Below are positions 25,697 to 34,315 of a stretch of DNA of 48,201 bases, piece by piece. A model generated the notes under the pieces. The model was not told the origin of the DNA. It saw only the letters and a list, made by a program, of their open reading frames with translations, and ran no database searches. The stretch is from an uncultured Pyrinomonadaceae bacterium. GTDB taxonomy: Bacteria > Acidobacteriota > Blastocatellia > Pyrinomonadales > Pyrinomonadaceae. The stretch is from assembly GCA_902805935.1 (NCBI GenBank), contig CADCUR010000297.1, positions 1 to 48,201 of the forward strand. Direction: 5' to 3'. The translations under genes were made by a program, and so were the position numbers. Positions within the stretch are counted from its first letter, which is position 1; every line of letters starts with the position of its first letter.

Positions 25697-26230
25697 ATGA
25701 AGGAAAACATTTACGGATTGTTAGCCGAATTCGATACGCCGACCCAACTCGTCGCGGCGGCGGAAAAAGTTCGTGACGCCGGTTATAAAAGAACCGACGC
25801 TTTTTCGCCGTTCCCGATTCACGAGATTGACGAAGCGCTCGGCATCAAGCGTTCGATTTTGCCGTTTATGGTTTTGGGCGGCGGCATCGTCGGGCTGGCG
25901 TCGGGCATCGCTCTGCAGTGGTTCGTTCACGTTTACGATTACCCGATTATCGTCGGCGGTCGCCCGTATTTCAGCTTGCCGTCGTTCATTCCGCCGAGTT
26001 ACGAATTGACGATTTTGCTCGCGGCGTTCACCGCCGTCTTCGGAATGATTCTGCTGAACGGTTTGCCGCAGCCGTATCATCCGGTTTTCAACGTGCCTCG
26101 TTTCGCGCTGGCGACGCGCGAGAAATTCTTTTTATTGATTGAGCGCCGCGACCCGAAATTCGATTACGGCGAAACCAGAAGTTTTATGCAGAGTTTGAAC
26201 GCGCAGGAGGTTTTTGATGTTGAAGAGTAA
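25697..26230 (+). CDS. actD: Alternative complex III subunit ActD (DUF3341)
   Basis: ActD is a membrane subunit of about 177 aa with a cytoplasmic N-terminal domain. It starts MKENIYGLLAEFDTPTQLVA and continues DAGYKRTDAFSPFPIHEIDE, the standard DUF3341 pattern. Two helices follow (FMVLGGGIVGLASGIALQWF; ELTILLAAFTAVFGMILLNG), and then the conserved RFFLLIERRDPKFDYGET-like end (here KFFLLIERRDPKFD). ATG 25697 is the family start; an upstream TTG is not needed. Its end overlaps the actE reading frame by 14 bases. Confidence 0.93.
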   Translation: MKENIYGLLAEFDTPTQLVAAAEKVRDAGYKRTDAFSPFPIHEIDEALGIKRSILPFMVLGGGIVGLASGIALQWFVHVYDYPIIVGGRPYFSLPSFIPPSYELTILLAAFTAVFGMILLNGLPQPYHPVFNVPRFALATREKFFLLIERRDPKFDYGETRSFMQSLNAQEVFDVEE

Positions 26231-27017
26231 GTCCAAACTCCAAAATCCAAAATCCAAAGTCCAAGAGTTGATTTCCAATCTGGGGCTTGGGATTTGGGAC
26301 GTGAGACTGTTTTTACTGGCTACCTTCTGTTTGTTCGCCGTCGGTTGCCGTTACGATATGCAAGACCAGCCGCGTTATAAGGCGCACAAGAAAAGCGATT
26401 TTTTCGCTGACGGGAAAGCGATGAGAGAATTGCCCGAAGGAACTGTGCCGCGCGGATTTTTGCGCGAAGACAAAGCATTTTTTCAGGGCAAAACTGAAGG
26501 CGGACAAAATGCGGCAGCAACGGCGCCGAATCCGGCGGCAACGCCCGCAACCGATTCTTCGGGCAATACTTTGGTCACGGATTTCACCGGCTTGGTCAGC
26601 GAGTTTCCCTTGCCGGTAACGGAACAATTAGTTAATCGCGGCGAGCAGCGTTACAACGTTTTCTGCATCGTCTGTCACGGACCGGTCGGCAACGGCGACG
26701 GTATGATTGTTCGGCGCGGATTTTCCAAACCGCCGACATATAACGACGACCGTCTGCGAAACGCTCCCGTGGGACATTTTTATAACGTCATTACCAACGG
26801 GCAGGGCAAAATGAACAGCTACGCTTCGCAAATTCCGCCCGCCGACCGCTGGGCAATCGTCGCCTATATTCGAGCTTTGCAAATCAGTCAGAATCCGAAC
26901 GGAAATATGCAAATGAACTCAGCTAACTCGGCGAATGCGAACGCGCCGACACCGATAATGAATAATGCGAATCCGGCAACGACGAATAACGCCAATGTTT
27001 CGGGAGGCGCGCGGTAA
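26217..27017 (+). CDS. actE: Alternative complex III subunit ActE, monoheme cytochrome c lipoprotein
   Basis: ActE is the mobile-like monoheme cytochrome of the complex. The heme site is CIVCHGPVGNGDG, and the distal Met is probably in GQGKMNSYASQIPPADRW. A lipobox LFAVGC, followed by RYDMQDQPRYK, marks the mature start. ATG 26217 gives 266 aa, but its first 28 residues (KSKSKLQNPKSKVQEL and on) are a translated heptamer array. A GTG at 26301 would start exactly at VRLFLLATFCLFAVGC, a normal lipoprotein signal, and is a strong alternative. A T/A/N-rich linker lies at about 95-125, and the C-terminus is an Asn/Ala-rich tail. Confidence 0.9.
   Translation: MLKSKSKLQNPKSKVQELISNLGLGIWDVRLFLLATFCLFAVGCRYDMQDQPRYKAHKKSDFFADGKAMRELPEGTVPRGFLREDKAFFQGKTEGGQNAAATAPNPAATPATDSSGNTLVTDFTGLVSEFPLPVTEQLVNRGEQRYNVFCIVCHGPVGNGDGMIVRRGFSKPPTYNDDRLRNAPVGHFYNVITNGQGKMNSYASQIPPADRWAIVAYIRALQISQNPNGNMQMNSANSANANAPTPIMNNANPATTNNANVSGGAR
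26231..26300. repeat. Heptamer array, inverted pair (actD-actE junction)
   Basis: Exact 7-nt phase: GTCCAAA 26231, CTCCAAA 26238, ATCCAAA 26245 and 26252, GTCCAAG 26259; then inverted TTGGGAT 26287 and TTGGGAC 26294. It begins right after the actD stop and ends right before a possible GTG start of actE at 26301. Confidence 0.85.
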
Positions 27018-28235
27018 ATGATTAGAGATTTGAACTTTGAGGCGCCCGCCGAAATTAATCGTTGGCGCACATTGGCACTCGGCATCGGCGGCATTCTTTC
27101 GATTGTGATTTTGGTCGTCGCGTTGATTTTTCCCGAACAGCGTGAAGACGCGCTGCGGGCGTGGCTGTTGGGTTTCATCTTCTGGGCGGGCATCGGCATC
27201 GGCGGTCTCGGCATTTTGATTTTGCAGTATTTGACCGGCGGCGCGTGGGGTGTTGTGATTCGTCGCCTTGCCGAAGCCGCGTCGCGCACCTTGCCGATTA
27301 TCGCGCTGCTTTTTGTGCCGGTCGCGCTCGGTATGACATACATCTACGAGTGGACGCATCTGCTGCACACGGGCGATAAAATTGTCGAATGGAAAAAACC
27401 GTATTTGACAATTGAATGGTGGCTGATTCGCTCGGTTTTATATTTCGTTTTGTGGGGCATAATGGCTGCGCTGCTCAATCGTTGGTCGGCGCGTCAAGAC
27501 CAAGCGACGAACGCCGAAGAAGCGACGAAGATGCTCACCGATGCGTCGAAGTTTTCCGGTCCGACGATGGTTTTCTATGTTCTTGTCGTCAGCTTCGCCG
27601 CGATTGATTGGGTGATGACGCTCGATCCGCACTGGTTTTCGACGATTTGGGGATTGCTGTTTGCGGTCGGCTGGGCACTCAGTTTCTTTTGTTTCGCGGT
27701 GACAATTTGGGCGGCGCTCGCCGATAAAGAACCGTATAGCCGCATTCTCGGCAAACGCCATTTTCACGATGTCGGCAAATTGATGCTCGCGCTCGTGATG
27801 GTTTGGGCGTATTTTAATTTCTCGCAATTTCTGATTATCTGGTCGGGAAATCTGCCTGAAGAAACGCGCTGGTATTTGACGAGAATGGAAGGCACTTGGG
27901 GCATCATCGGGATTTTGCTAATCGTGCTGCACTTCGCGTTTCCGTTTCTCGTACTGCTCAACCGCGATGTCAAACGCAACAACAAATGGTTGGCAGCGGT
28001 GGCGGTTTTTATTTTAGTTTTGCGCGTCGTGGATATGTTTTATCTAATCGGTCCCAGTCCGCGCACGAGCGGTCACGGCGGCGGTTTTCATATCAGTATC
28101 TGGGATTTTATCGCGCCGTTCGCCGTCGGCGGAATTTGGCTTTGGTATTTCTTTGGCGAACTCGTGAAGCGTCCGCTGCTGCCGGTTAACGACCCGTTTT
28201 TAGAGAGCGCGATTGAACACGGAAAAGGTCATTAG
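27018..28235 (+). CDS. actF: Alternative complex III subunit ActF (NrfD-like membrane protein)
   Basis: ActF is the second large membrane subunit, paralogous to ActC in fold, at 405 aa with about ten helices. Conserved stretches include GFIFWAGIGIGGLGILILQY, LMLALVMVWAYFNFSQFLII and WSGNLPEETRWYLTR. It starts on the ATG immediately after the actE stop, so translation is coupled. It probably stabilises the complex and helps contact the oxidase. Confidence 0.93.
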   Translation: MIRDLNFEAPAEINRWRTLALGIGGILSIVILVVALIFPEQREDALRAWLLGFIFWAGIGIGGLGILILQYLTGGAWGVVIRRLAEAASRTLPIIALLFVPVALGMTYIYEWTHLLHTGDKIVEWKKPYLTIEWWLIRSVLYFVLWGIMAALLNRWSARQDQATNAEEATKMLTDASKFSGPTMVFYVLVVSFAAIDWVMTLDPHWFSTIWGLLFAVGWALSFFCFAVTIWAALADKEPYSRILGKRHFHDVGKLMLALVMVWAYFNFSQFLIIWSGNLPEETRWYLTRMEGTWGIIGILLIVLHFAFPFLVLLNRDVKRNNKWLAAVAVFILVLRVVDMFYLIGPSPRTSGHGGGFHISIWDFIAPFAVGGIWLWYFFGELVKRPLLPVNDPFLESAIEHGKGH

Positions 28236-28282
28236 ATACCAATGAATTTCACATTACGAGATTTAATATCCGCTTTGATTCG

Positions 28283-28314
28283 TAATTGTTAGTTCATAAT
28301 TCATAATTAGTTAT
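28283..28314. repeat. Heptamer array before the orf180 start
   Basis: Exact 7-nt phase: TAATTGT 28283, TAGTTCA 28290, TAATTCA 28297, TAATTAG 28304, running into the ATG at 28315. A looser partner lies upstream (about 28240-28280). Confidence 0.65.
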
Positions 28315-28857
28315 ATGGAACCGAAACACGAAAGAACATTTGTAGATTACGACCGCACATACGAGACGAATCTGATAGGTTTGCGCGGCATCATTTATTT
28401 TGGAATCGGTTTGTTTCTTTTGATTGTTATCACTTTCGGCTTGATGTTTTTCCTGCAAAACGTGATGGAAGACCAGGCGAAAGAATCGAAAGACGAGACG
28501 AACCCGATGATGATGACCGACCGCGAACGGCTGCCGCCCGAACCGCGTCTGCAAGCCGCGCCCGGATTCGGTGTCGAAAGCGAGCAGGGCGGTCGCATCA
28601 ATATGGAACTTCGCGCGCCGCAATCCGAATATTGGGAACTCGAACGGCAGTGGGAAAGACAGTGGGCGGACGGACAAAGGGATCCGAAAACCGGAACGGT
28701 TATCACGCTGCCGATTGACGAAGCGAAACGCAAACTTCTGCAGGAGGAGAGCGCTCAGGCGCCCGTCAGCGAGCAATCGCAAAATTCATTGGAAGAATCG
28801 CGTCGGCTGCCTTCGTATTCGAGCGTTGGAAGAACGGCGAGCGATGTACGTCGGTAA
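28315..28857 (+). CDS. Single-pass membrane protein of the ACIII-oxidase operon, unknown function
   Basis: The 180-aa protein has a charged cytoplasmic N-terminus (MEPKHERTFVDYDRTYETN), one membrane helix at about residues 24-46, and a hydrophilic periplasmic part. That part is rich in Glu, Gln, Arg and Trp (ELERQWERQWADGQRD; PIDEAKRKLLQEE). No heme or metal motif is visible. Its place between actF and sco suggests an assembly factor or accessory subunit linking the quinol complex to the oxidase. That is inference; I do not recognise the family by name. Confidence 0.7.
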   Translation: MEPKHERTFVDYDRTYETNLIGLRGIIYFGIGLFLLIVITFGLMFFLQNVMEDQAKESKDETNPMMMTDRERLPPEPRLQAAPGFGVESEQGGRINMELRAPQSEYWELERQWERQWADGQRDPKTGTVITLPIDEAKRKLLQEESAQAPVSEQSQNSLEESRRLPSYSSVGRTASDVRR

Positions 28858-28923
28858 AAGATGAGGGCTACGAGTAAATAAAAAATTCTCGGATTAAAAC
28901 ATTTACTTTACAGTTGAAATTTT

Positions 28924-29838
28924 ATGAGAAAAAGTTCAGTCATTTCAGTAGTTTTGAAACTGAAACTTTTATTGAGTTTGACGGTTTTACTGCTGGCGAC
29001 GAATGTTTCGGCGCAAAAATCCGAACATTATAATTCGCCGCTTTACGCGCCGAAGAAATACGATCCGTCGCAGCCGGGAACAAGCACCGGTTTGCCGGCA
29101 GCTTTAAAGTCGGTCGGTATCGAACAAAAATTAGATGCGCAATTGCCGCTCGATGCCGAATTCAAAAACGAAAGCGGCGAGATCGTTAAACTCGGCGATT
29201 ATTTCGGCAAGGGCAGACCCGTCGTTCTGGCGCTGGTTTATTATGAATGCCCGATGCTTTGTAATGAAGTTTTGAACGGTTTGACCGGAAGTTTGAAAGG
29301 AATTTCATTTGAAGCGGGTAAAGAATTTGATGTTTTAGCGATCAGTTTCGACGCGCGCGAAAACGATAAGCCGGAACTGGCGAAGAATAAAAAAGCGAGC
29401 TATTTGAACAGATACGGGCGCGGCAGCGCGGCGGAAAACGGCTGGCATTTTCTGACCGGAACGCAAAGCGAGATTGATCGAGTAACCGAAGCCGTCGGAT
29501 TCAATTACGAATACGACGAGGCGACCGAGCAATTCGCCCACGCGGGCGGCGTAATGATTATCACGCCCGACGGAAAAACGTCGCGTTATATTTACGGCAT
29601 TGATTACGCGCCGAAAGATTTGAAATTCGCCCTGATGGATTCGGCGGAAGGCAAAATCGGCAATCCGGTCGAGCAGCTTTATCTGTATTGTTTTCATTAT
29701 AATCCGGCGACGGGCAAATACGGTTTGGCGATTTTAAGCGTTTTGCGTTTGATGGCAATCGCCACCGTTTTAGGTTTGGGCGGAATGGTGTTTATTTTTT
29801 GGCGCCGCGACAAAAGCAAATCCGCCCTACTGAAATAG
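28924..29838 (+). CDS. sco: SCO1/SenC copper chaperone for CuA assembly
   Basis: Sco proteins deliver copper to, or keep reduced the cysteines of, the CuA site in oxidase subunit II. The 304-aa protein has a signal peptide (residues 1-30), the copper motif C109-x3-C113 in YYECPMLCNEV, and the third ligand H206 in EQFAHAGGVMI. The thioredoxin-like fold is complete. A C-terminal membrane helix (about 270-295) is an unusual second anchor. It directly precedes coxB, its expected client. Confidence 0.92.
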   Translation: MRKSSVISVVLKLKLLLSLTVLLLATNVSAQKSEHYNSPLYAPKKYDPSQPGTSTGLPAALKSVGIEQKLDAQLPLDAEFKNESGEIVKLGDYFGKGRPVVLALVYYECPMLCNEVLNGLTGSLKGISFEAGKEFDVLAISFDARENDKPELAKNKKASYLNRYGRGSAAENGWHFLTGTQSEIDRVTEAVGFNYEYDEATEQFAHAGGVMIITPDGKTSRYIYGIDYAPKDLKFALMDSAEGKIGNPVEQLYLYCFHYNPATGKYGLAILSVLRLMAIATVLGLGGMVFIFWRRDKSKSALLK

Positions 29839-29852
29839 GTTTGTTAACGATT

Positions 29853-30986
29853 ATGCAAGAGAATTCTTGGGTTTCAATATTTCCCGAACAGGCTTCGACT
29901 TTCGCTTGGGAAGTGGACGTCTTATATTTTTATTTAATCGCCATCACCGTGTTTTTCACGGTCGGCATCATCGCGGTAATTTTCTTTTTCTTCGTCAAAT
30001 ATCGTGAAAAAGAAAAGTTTGCCACCGGAGAGGAAATTCACGGCTCGATTGCGCTTGAAACAGTCTGGTCAATTATTCCGTTCGTGATTTCGATGACGAT
30101 TTTCCTTGGCGGCGCGATTATCTATTTTAATCAGTATCGTCCGCCCGCCGACACGACGGAAATTTACGTGGTCGGAAAACAATGGATGTGGAAAATGCAG
30201 CACGGAACCGGGCAACGCGAAATCAACGAACTGCACGTTCCGGTCGGGCGCAAAATCAAATTGACGATGACGACCGAAGACGTGCTGCACGATTTTTACG
30301 TTCCGGCGTTCAGGACGAAAATGGACGTGGTTCCCGGACGCTACACGACGTTGTGGTTCGAGGCGACCAAGCCCGGAAAATATCATCTGTTCTGCGCCGA
30401 ATACTGCGGATTGAATCATTCGGGAATGGGCGGTTACGTTTACGTGATGGAGCAGCGCGATTTCGACAATTGGCTGGCGGGCAGCGTTTCCGGTCAAACG
30501 CCTGTGCAAGCCGGACAAGATTTGTTTCAGAACAAACTCGGCTGCGCGTCGTGTCACGCCGCCGGGCAAAATCAGCGCGGCGCTCCCGTTGAGGGAATTT
30601 ACGGCGAAGAGATTAAACTGGCGAACGGGCAAACCGTGATCGCCGACGACGAGTATATTCGCAATTCGATTTTGAATCCGCAGTCGCAAATCGTCGAAGG
30701 TTATCAGCCGATTATGCCGACTTTCAAAGGTCAGGTGACGGAAGAACAGCTCGTCTCGCTCGTCGCCTATATCAAATCTTTGAGCGGCGCGGGCGGCAGC
30801 AGTCAAACCGGTTCGGGTTCGAGTTCGGGCGGCGCGGCGACCGGCGGCGCAGGCACATCGGGCGGCAGCGATGCGAATTCGAGCGGGTTGATTCCGCGGC
30901 GCGCCGACCGCGGCGACACAAACAGTATGGGCAGCAATCCGAACGCGCCGAAGCCGATGTCCGAGCCGTCGAACCGGCAGCCGTAA
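29853..30986 (+). CDS. coxB: Cytochrome c oxidase subunit II with fused cytochrome c (caa3-type)
   Basis: Subunit II accepts electrons and carries CuA. The 377-aa protein has two membrane helices (about 24-48 and 72-92). A full CuA set follows: H146, C181, E183, C185, H189 and M192 in CAEYCGLNHSGMGG. A fused cytochrome c domain has C231-C234-H235. A Gly/Ser-rich flexible tail (about 310-345) follows. ATG 29853 is chosen; a longer frame would overlap sco. The fusion means the alternative complex III can pass electrons straight to the oxidase. Confidence 0.95.
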   Translation: MQENSWVSIFPEQASTFAWEVDVLYFYLIAITVFFTVGIIAVIFFFFVKYREKEKFATGEEIHGSIALETVWSIIPFVISMTIFLGGAIIYFNQYRPPADTTEIYVVGKQWMWKMQHGTGQREINELHVPVGRKIKLTMTTEDVLHDFYVPAFRTKMDVVPGRYTTLWFEATKPGKYHLFCAEYCGLNHSGMGGYVYVMEQRDFDNWLAGSVSGQTPVQAGQDLFQNKLGCASCHAAGQNQRGAPVEGIYGEEIKLANGQTVIADDEYIRNSILNPQSQIVEGYQPIMPTFKGQVTEEQLVSLVAYIKSLSGAGGSSQTGSGSSSGGAATGGAGTSGGSDANSSGLIPRRADRGDTNSMGSNPNAPKPMSEPSNRQP

Positions 30987-31031
30987 CGAGGGAATTTTTA
31001 CAAGCAGGGAAATAAAGTTAAAATAAAGTTT

Positions 31032-32705
31032 ATGCAAAACGTAGATGCAATCAATGTCGGAAATATCAAGGAAGAGCCGCGGGTAAATTATTTGACCAAT
31101 GGTTTTACGCTCAAGTCGTGGCTTTTGACGAAAGACCATAAGCGGATTGCGATTCTCTATCTCGTGACGGTTTCCGCCTTTTTCGCACTCGGCGGAGCTT
31201 ACGCCTCTTTAATTCGCCTTGAACTTTTGACTCCGGCGAGCGATTTATTGCAGTCGCAGACTTACAACAAAGTGTTCACGCACCACGGAATCATTATGGT
31301 TTTCTTCTTTTTGATTCCGTCAATTCCGGCGATTTTGGGCAACTTTTTGATTCCGATTATGATCGGAGCGAAAGATTTGGCGTTTCCGCGAATCAATCTT
31401 CTGAGCTGGTATTTTTATATGGCGGGCGGCGCGCTGACGCTTTACGCGCTTTTGCGCGGCGGCGTTGACACAGGCTGGACTTTTTACACGCCTTACTCGA
31501 CGACGTTCTCCAACGGCTACGTAATGGCGGTCGGTCTGGGAATTTTCATCAACGGCTTTTCCTCGATTCTGACGGGCTTGAATTTTATCGTCACCGTTCA
31601 CACGATGCGCGCTCCCGGTATGACGTGGTTTCGTCTGCCGCTGTTCGTCTGGTCGCATTATGCGACGAGCTTGGTCATGATTTTGGGAACGCCCGTCATT
31701 GCGATTACGATTCTGCTGATGGCGCTCGAACGGCTGGCGAGAATCGGAATTTTCGATCCGGCAATCGGCGGCGACCCGATTCTGTTTCAGCATCTGTTTT
31801 GGTTCTATTCGCATCCGGCGGTTTACATTATGATTTTGCCCGGATTCGGCGTAATTTCGGAATTAATCTCCAACTTCTCGCGCAAAAAGATTTTCGGTTA
31901 CGAATTCATCGCGTTTTCCTCGATTGCGATTGCCGTGTTCGGCTTTCTCGTCTGGGGACATCATATGTTCGTCAGCGGGCAGTCAATTTACGCCGGATTG
32001 GTTTTCTCGTTCCTGACGATGGTCGTCGCTATTCCATCGGCGATTAAAGTTTTCAACTGGGCGGCGACGCTCTACAAAGGTCAGATTTCGTATGACACGC
32101 CGATGCTCTACGCTTTGTTTTTCATCGGCTTGTTTTTGATCGGCGGCTTGACCGGCTTGTTTCTCGGCGCGATGGGTCTGGTCGTTCACCTGACCGACAC
32201 TTATTTCGTCGTCGCGCATTTTCATTACGTAATGGTCGGCGGGCAAGTGCTGGCATATTTGGGCGGCTTGCATTATTGGTGGTCGAAAATTACCGGCAAA
32301 ATGTATTCGGAATTCTGGAGCAAAATCGCGGCGATTATCGTTTTCGTCGGCTTCAATCTGACGTTTTTCCCGCAGTTTATTTTAGGCTATTTGGGAATGC
32401 CGCGCCGTTACGCTTCGTATCCTGATGAATTTCAAGTGCTGAATATCTTCTCGACGGCGGGCGCGTCAATTCTCGCCATCGGCTTGATTCTGCCGCTGAT
32501 TTATTTAACGTATTCGATTTTCTTCGGCGCGAAAGCACCGGCGAATCCGTGGATGCTGCCGGGACTCGAATGGCGCACCGCCTCGCCGCCGCCGACGGAA
32601 AACTTTGAAGAAACGCCGATTGTCACTTGGGAAGCCTACGAGTTCGGCGAAGAAAGCGGCTTGGATTTGGAAGACGCGAGAAATAGGAATAAGGTTTTAG
32701 TTTAG
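31032..32705 (+). CDS. coxA: Cytochrome c oxidase subunit I, A2-type
   Basis: The catalytic subunit holds the low-spin heme and the heme-CuB centre and pumps protons. The 557-aa protein has about 12 helices. Ligands are in [10 protein letters not shown] (H84/H85 region), H261 and Y265 in [10 protein letters not shown] (cross-linked His-Tyr), H310/H311 in WGHHMF, and H396/H398 in HFHYVMVGG. At the position of the A1-type D-channel glutamate (HPEVY) there is Ala263, preceded by Y259-S260. That YSHP pattern defines A2-type oxidases such as those of Rhodothermus and Thermus. Confidence 0.96.
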   Translation: MQNVDAINVGNIKEEPRVNYLTNGFTLKSWLLTKDHKRIAILYLVTVSAFFALGGAYASLIRLELLTPASDLLQSQTYNKVFTHHGIIMVFFFLIPSIPAILGNFLIPIMIGAKDLAFPRINLLSWYFYMAGGALTLYALLRGGVDTGWTFYTPYSTTFSNGYVMAVGLGIFINGFSSILTGLNFIVTVHTMRAPGMTWFRLPLFVWSHYATSLVMILGTPVIAITILLMALERLARIGIFDPAIGGDPILFQHLFWFYSHPAVYIMILPGFGVISELISNFSRKKIFGYEFIAFSSIAIAVFGFLVWGHHMFVSGQSIYAGLVFSFLTMVVAIPSAIKVFNWAATLYKGQISYDTPMLYALFFIGLFLIGGLTGLFLGAMGLVVHLTDTYFVVAHFHYVMVGGQVLAYLGGLHYWWSKITGKMYSEFWSKIAAIIVFVGFNLTFFPQFILGYLGMPRRYASYPDEFQVLNIFSTAGASILAIGLILPLIYLTYSIFFGAKAPANPWMLPGLEWRTASPPPTENFEETPIVTWEAYEFGEESGLDLEDARNRNKVLV

Positions 32706-32716
32706 TAATTAGTCAA

Positions 32717-32807
32717 TTGTCTTTCGTCATTTGTCCTTCGTTTCGTTTAGGCGAATCTCGAATCTCTCCTAACGAGGCGAAGGACAAAGGACAAAGGACG
32801 AAGAACA
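32717..32807. repeat. Heptamer array, inverted pair (coxA-coxC gap)
   Basis: Exact 7-nt phase: TTGTCTT 32717, TCGTCAT 32724, TTGTCCT 32731, TCGTTTC 32738; then inverted AAGGACA 32780 and 32787, AAGGACG 32794, AAGAACA 32801. It fills the gap between the coxA stop and the coxC ATG. A spurious upstream start would translate it. Confidence 0.85.
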
Positions 32808-32809
32808 GT

Positions 32810-33763
32810 ATGGCAACACACGCAGACGCTTTGCACGACCATCATTATCACGCGCCCGGACTTCAGCATCAGTTTGAAGATATGGGACAGCAGCAGGAAT
32901 CCGCTTCGATTGGGATGTGGATGTTTCTCGTCCAAGAAATCATGTTCTTCGGCGGGATGTTCACCGTTTATCTGGTTTTCCGCTCGAAATATCCGATGGC
33001 GTTTGCGGCGGGCAGTAATCACCTCGACGCATTCTGGGGCGGTCTAAACACGCTCGTGCTGATTGTCAGCAGTTTGACGATGGCTTTGGCGGTGCGTTAT
33101 GCGCAGCTCGGCAAGCGAAATTTACAGGTCATCTTTATCATCCTGACGATGATCTTCGGCACGGTGTTTTTGGGTGTCAAAGCCATCGAATATACAAAGA
33201 AGTATAAAGAGGGAATCGTTCCGGTGGCGGGTTTGAATATGCGAACGGCGAAAACCGCCAGCACGCATCCGGGCGGCAGAGAACTTTCAACCCGCACCGG
33301 CGACACGCAAGATCCACGTGAATCGCTGAACACCGGAGTCAGCGAATCGAACACGCACGAAACGGGCGAACACAGTTATTATAATCCGACCGGCACTTTT
33401 GTCTGGACGGACGCTTCGCTCGCTGCTCAAGCGCAACAGGGCGGCTATCTGACCGACAGCGAAAAAATCGGTTACTTTTCCAACGGCGAATTGAACGCCA
33501 ATAAATTCCGCGATAAAGTTCGCATCTTCTTTTGGATTTATTTCGTCATGACCGGACTTCACGCCTTGCATATGATTATCGGTTTGGGCGTGATGGCGTG
33601 GCTTTTATGGAAGGCGTGGATGGGAACTTTTTCCGCCGCTTATTATTCGCCCGTGGAAATGTCCGGTCTTTACTGGCACTTTGTTGACATCGTTTGGATT
33701 TTTCTATTCCCGCTGCTCTATCTTTTAGGCAGACATTTTCTGCACGGCGGCGCGGGACATTAG
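32810..33763 (+). CDS. coxC: Cytochrome c oxidase subunit III with a hydrophilic insert
   Basis: Subunit III stabilises subunit I and its proton uptake. The 317-aa protein starts [20 protein letters not shown] (His-rich). It has the family helices [40 protein letters not shown] and, near the end, [20 protein letters not shown]. Between residues about 130 and 232 a hydrophilic segment rich in Thr, Ser, Gly and Glu separates two helices; most relatives have a short loop there. ATG 32810 is chosen over an upstream start that would read through the heptamer array. Confidence 0.92.
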   Translation: MATHADALHDHHYHAPGLQHQFEDMGQQQESASIGMWMFLVQEIMFFGGMFTVYLVFRSKYPMAFAAGSNHLDAFWGGLNTLVLIVSSLTMALAVRYAQLGKRNLQVIFIILTMIFGTVFLGVKAIEYTKKYKEGIVPVAGLNMRTAKTASTHPGGRELSTRTGDTQDPRESLNTGVSESNTHETGEHSYYNPTGTFVWTDASLAAQAQQGGYLTDSEKIGYFSNGELNANKFRDKVRIFFWIYFVMTGLHALHMIIGLGVMAWLLWKAWMGTFSAAYYSPVEMSGLYWHFVDIVWIFLFPLLYLLGRHFLHGGAGH

Positions 33764-33808
33764 GCAATTGCGACTTTGTATTTTTAGTTTTGGGTTGAAA
33801 GAATAGTT

Positions 33809-34165
33809 ATGGCAGAAAGGATTAAAACAGCTACCGAATCGGAAAGTCATCATCACGAAGAGCATCACATCGTTCCGCTCATTTATTATTTTGGAGTTTT
33901 CGGGGTTTTGGTCGTCGGCACCATTTTGACGTATTATGCCGCTTTGGTTGATTTAGATTGGATTTTTCCAGGCGCGAACACGTTGCTCGCACTGCTCATC
34001 GCCTTTTTCAAGATGGGTTGCGTCGTGCTGATCTTTATGCACGTTTGGTGGAGCTCGCGCTTAATTTGGCTGACGGCAATTGCCGGATTTTTCTGGCTGG
34101 CGATTATGTTCGCCTTTACGATGCAGGATTATTTGACGCGCGGCGCGGGGGTTTTCACTGGCTAA
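33809..34165 (+). CDS. coxD: Cytochrome c oxidase subunit IV (CtaF-like)
   Basis: The small membrane subunit (118 aa) has a His/Glu-rich N-terminus (ESHHHEEHHIVPLIYYFG) and three helices. It has the conserved NTLLALLIAFFKMGCVVLIF and MHVWWSS pattern of prokaryotic subunit IV. It ends the respiratory operon. Its stop codon TAA (34163-34165) lies inside a perfect 50-bp palindrome. Confidence 0.9.
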   Translation: MAERIKTATESESHHHEEHHIVPLIYYFGVFGVLVVGTILTYYAALVDLDWIFPGANTLLALLIAFFKMGCVVLIFMHVWWSSRLIWLTAIAGFFWLAIMFAFTMQDYLTRGAGVFTG

Positions 34166-34205
34166 TTATGAAGCTCAAAATTTTGAGCTTCATAATTAGC
34201 CAGTG
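34156..34205. repeat. Perfect 50-bp palindrome over the coxD stop
   Basis: The 25 bases 34156-34180 (beginning CACTGGCTAATT) are the exact reverse complement of 34181-34205, with no loop. The last three codons and the stop of coxD are in the left arm. It could act as a strong RNA stem ending the operon, or be a fold-back duplication. Confidence 0.9.
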
Positions 34206-34241
34206 TTTCTGATGCAGTAATTTCAAAAACAGCGAAACGAG

Positions 34242-34303
34242 TTAATAAAAAATAAAGAACGGAAGATGGTAAAAAATATCTTCCGTTCTTTATTTTTTAT
34301 TAA
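34242..34303. terminator. Bidirectional terminator, 26-bp stem
   Basis: Bases 34242-34267 are the exact inverse of 34278-34303 around a 10-base loop. The stem core (AAAGAACGGAAGAT / ATCTTCCGTTCTTT) is flanked by runs of A and T on both sides. It separates the convergent coxD and peptidyl-prolyl isomerase genes. Confidence 0.88.
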
Positions 34304-34315
34304 ACGATTAAAAAT

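Noticed and set aside
30069-31139. Long minus-strand open frame (356 codons) opposite coxB
   Set aside because: It is Arg/His-rich with no domain character and lies wholly opposite the well-identified coxB, so it is a shadow of GC-biased codons.
32717-32809. Upstream start for coxC giving a 348-residue product
   Set aside because: The extra 31 residues are only the translated heptamer array and do not resemble oxidase subunit III. ATG 32810 gives the normal His-rich start.
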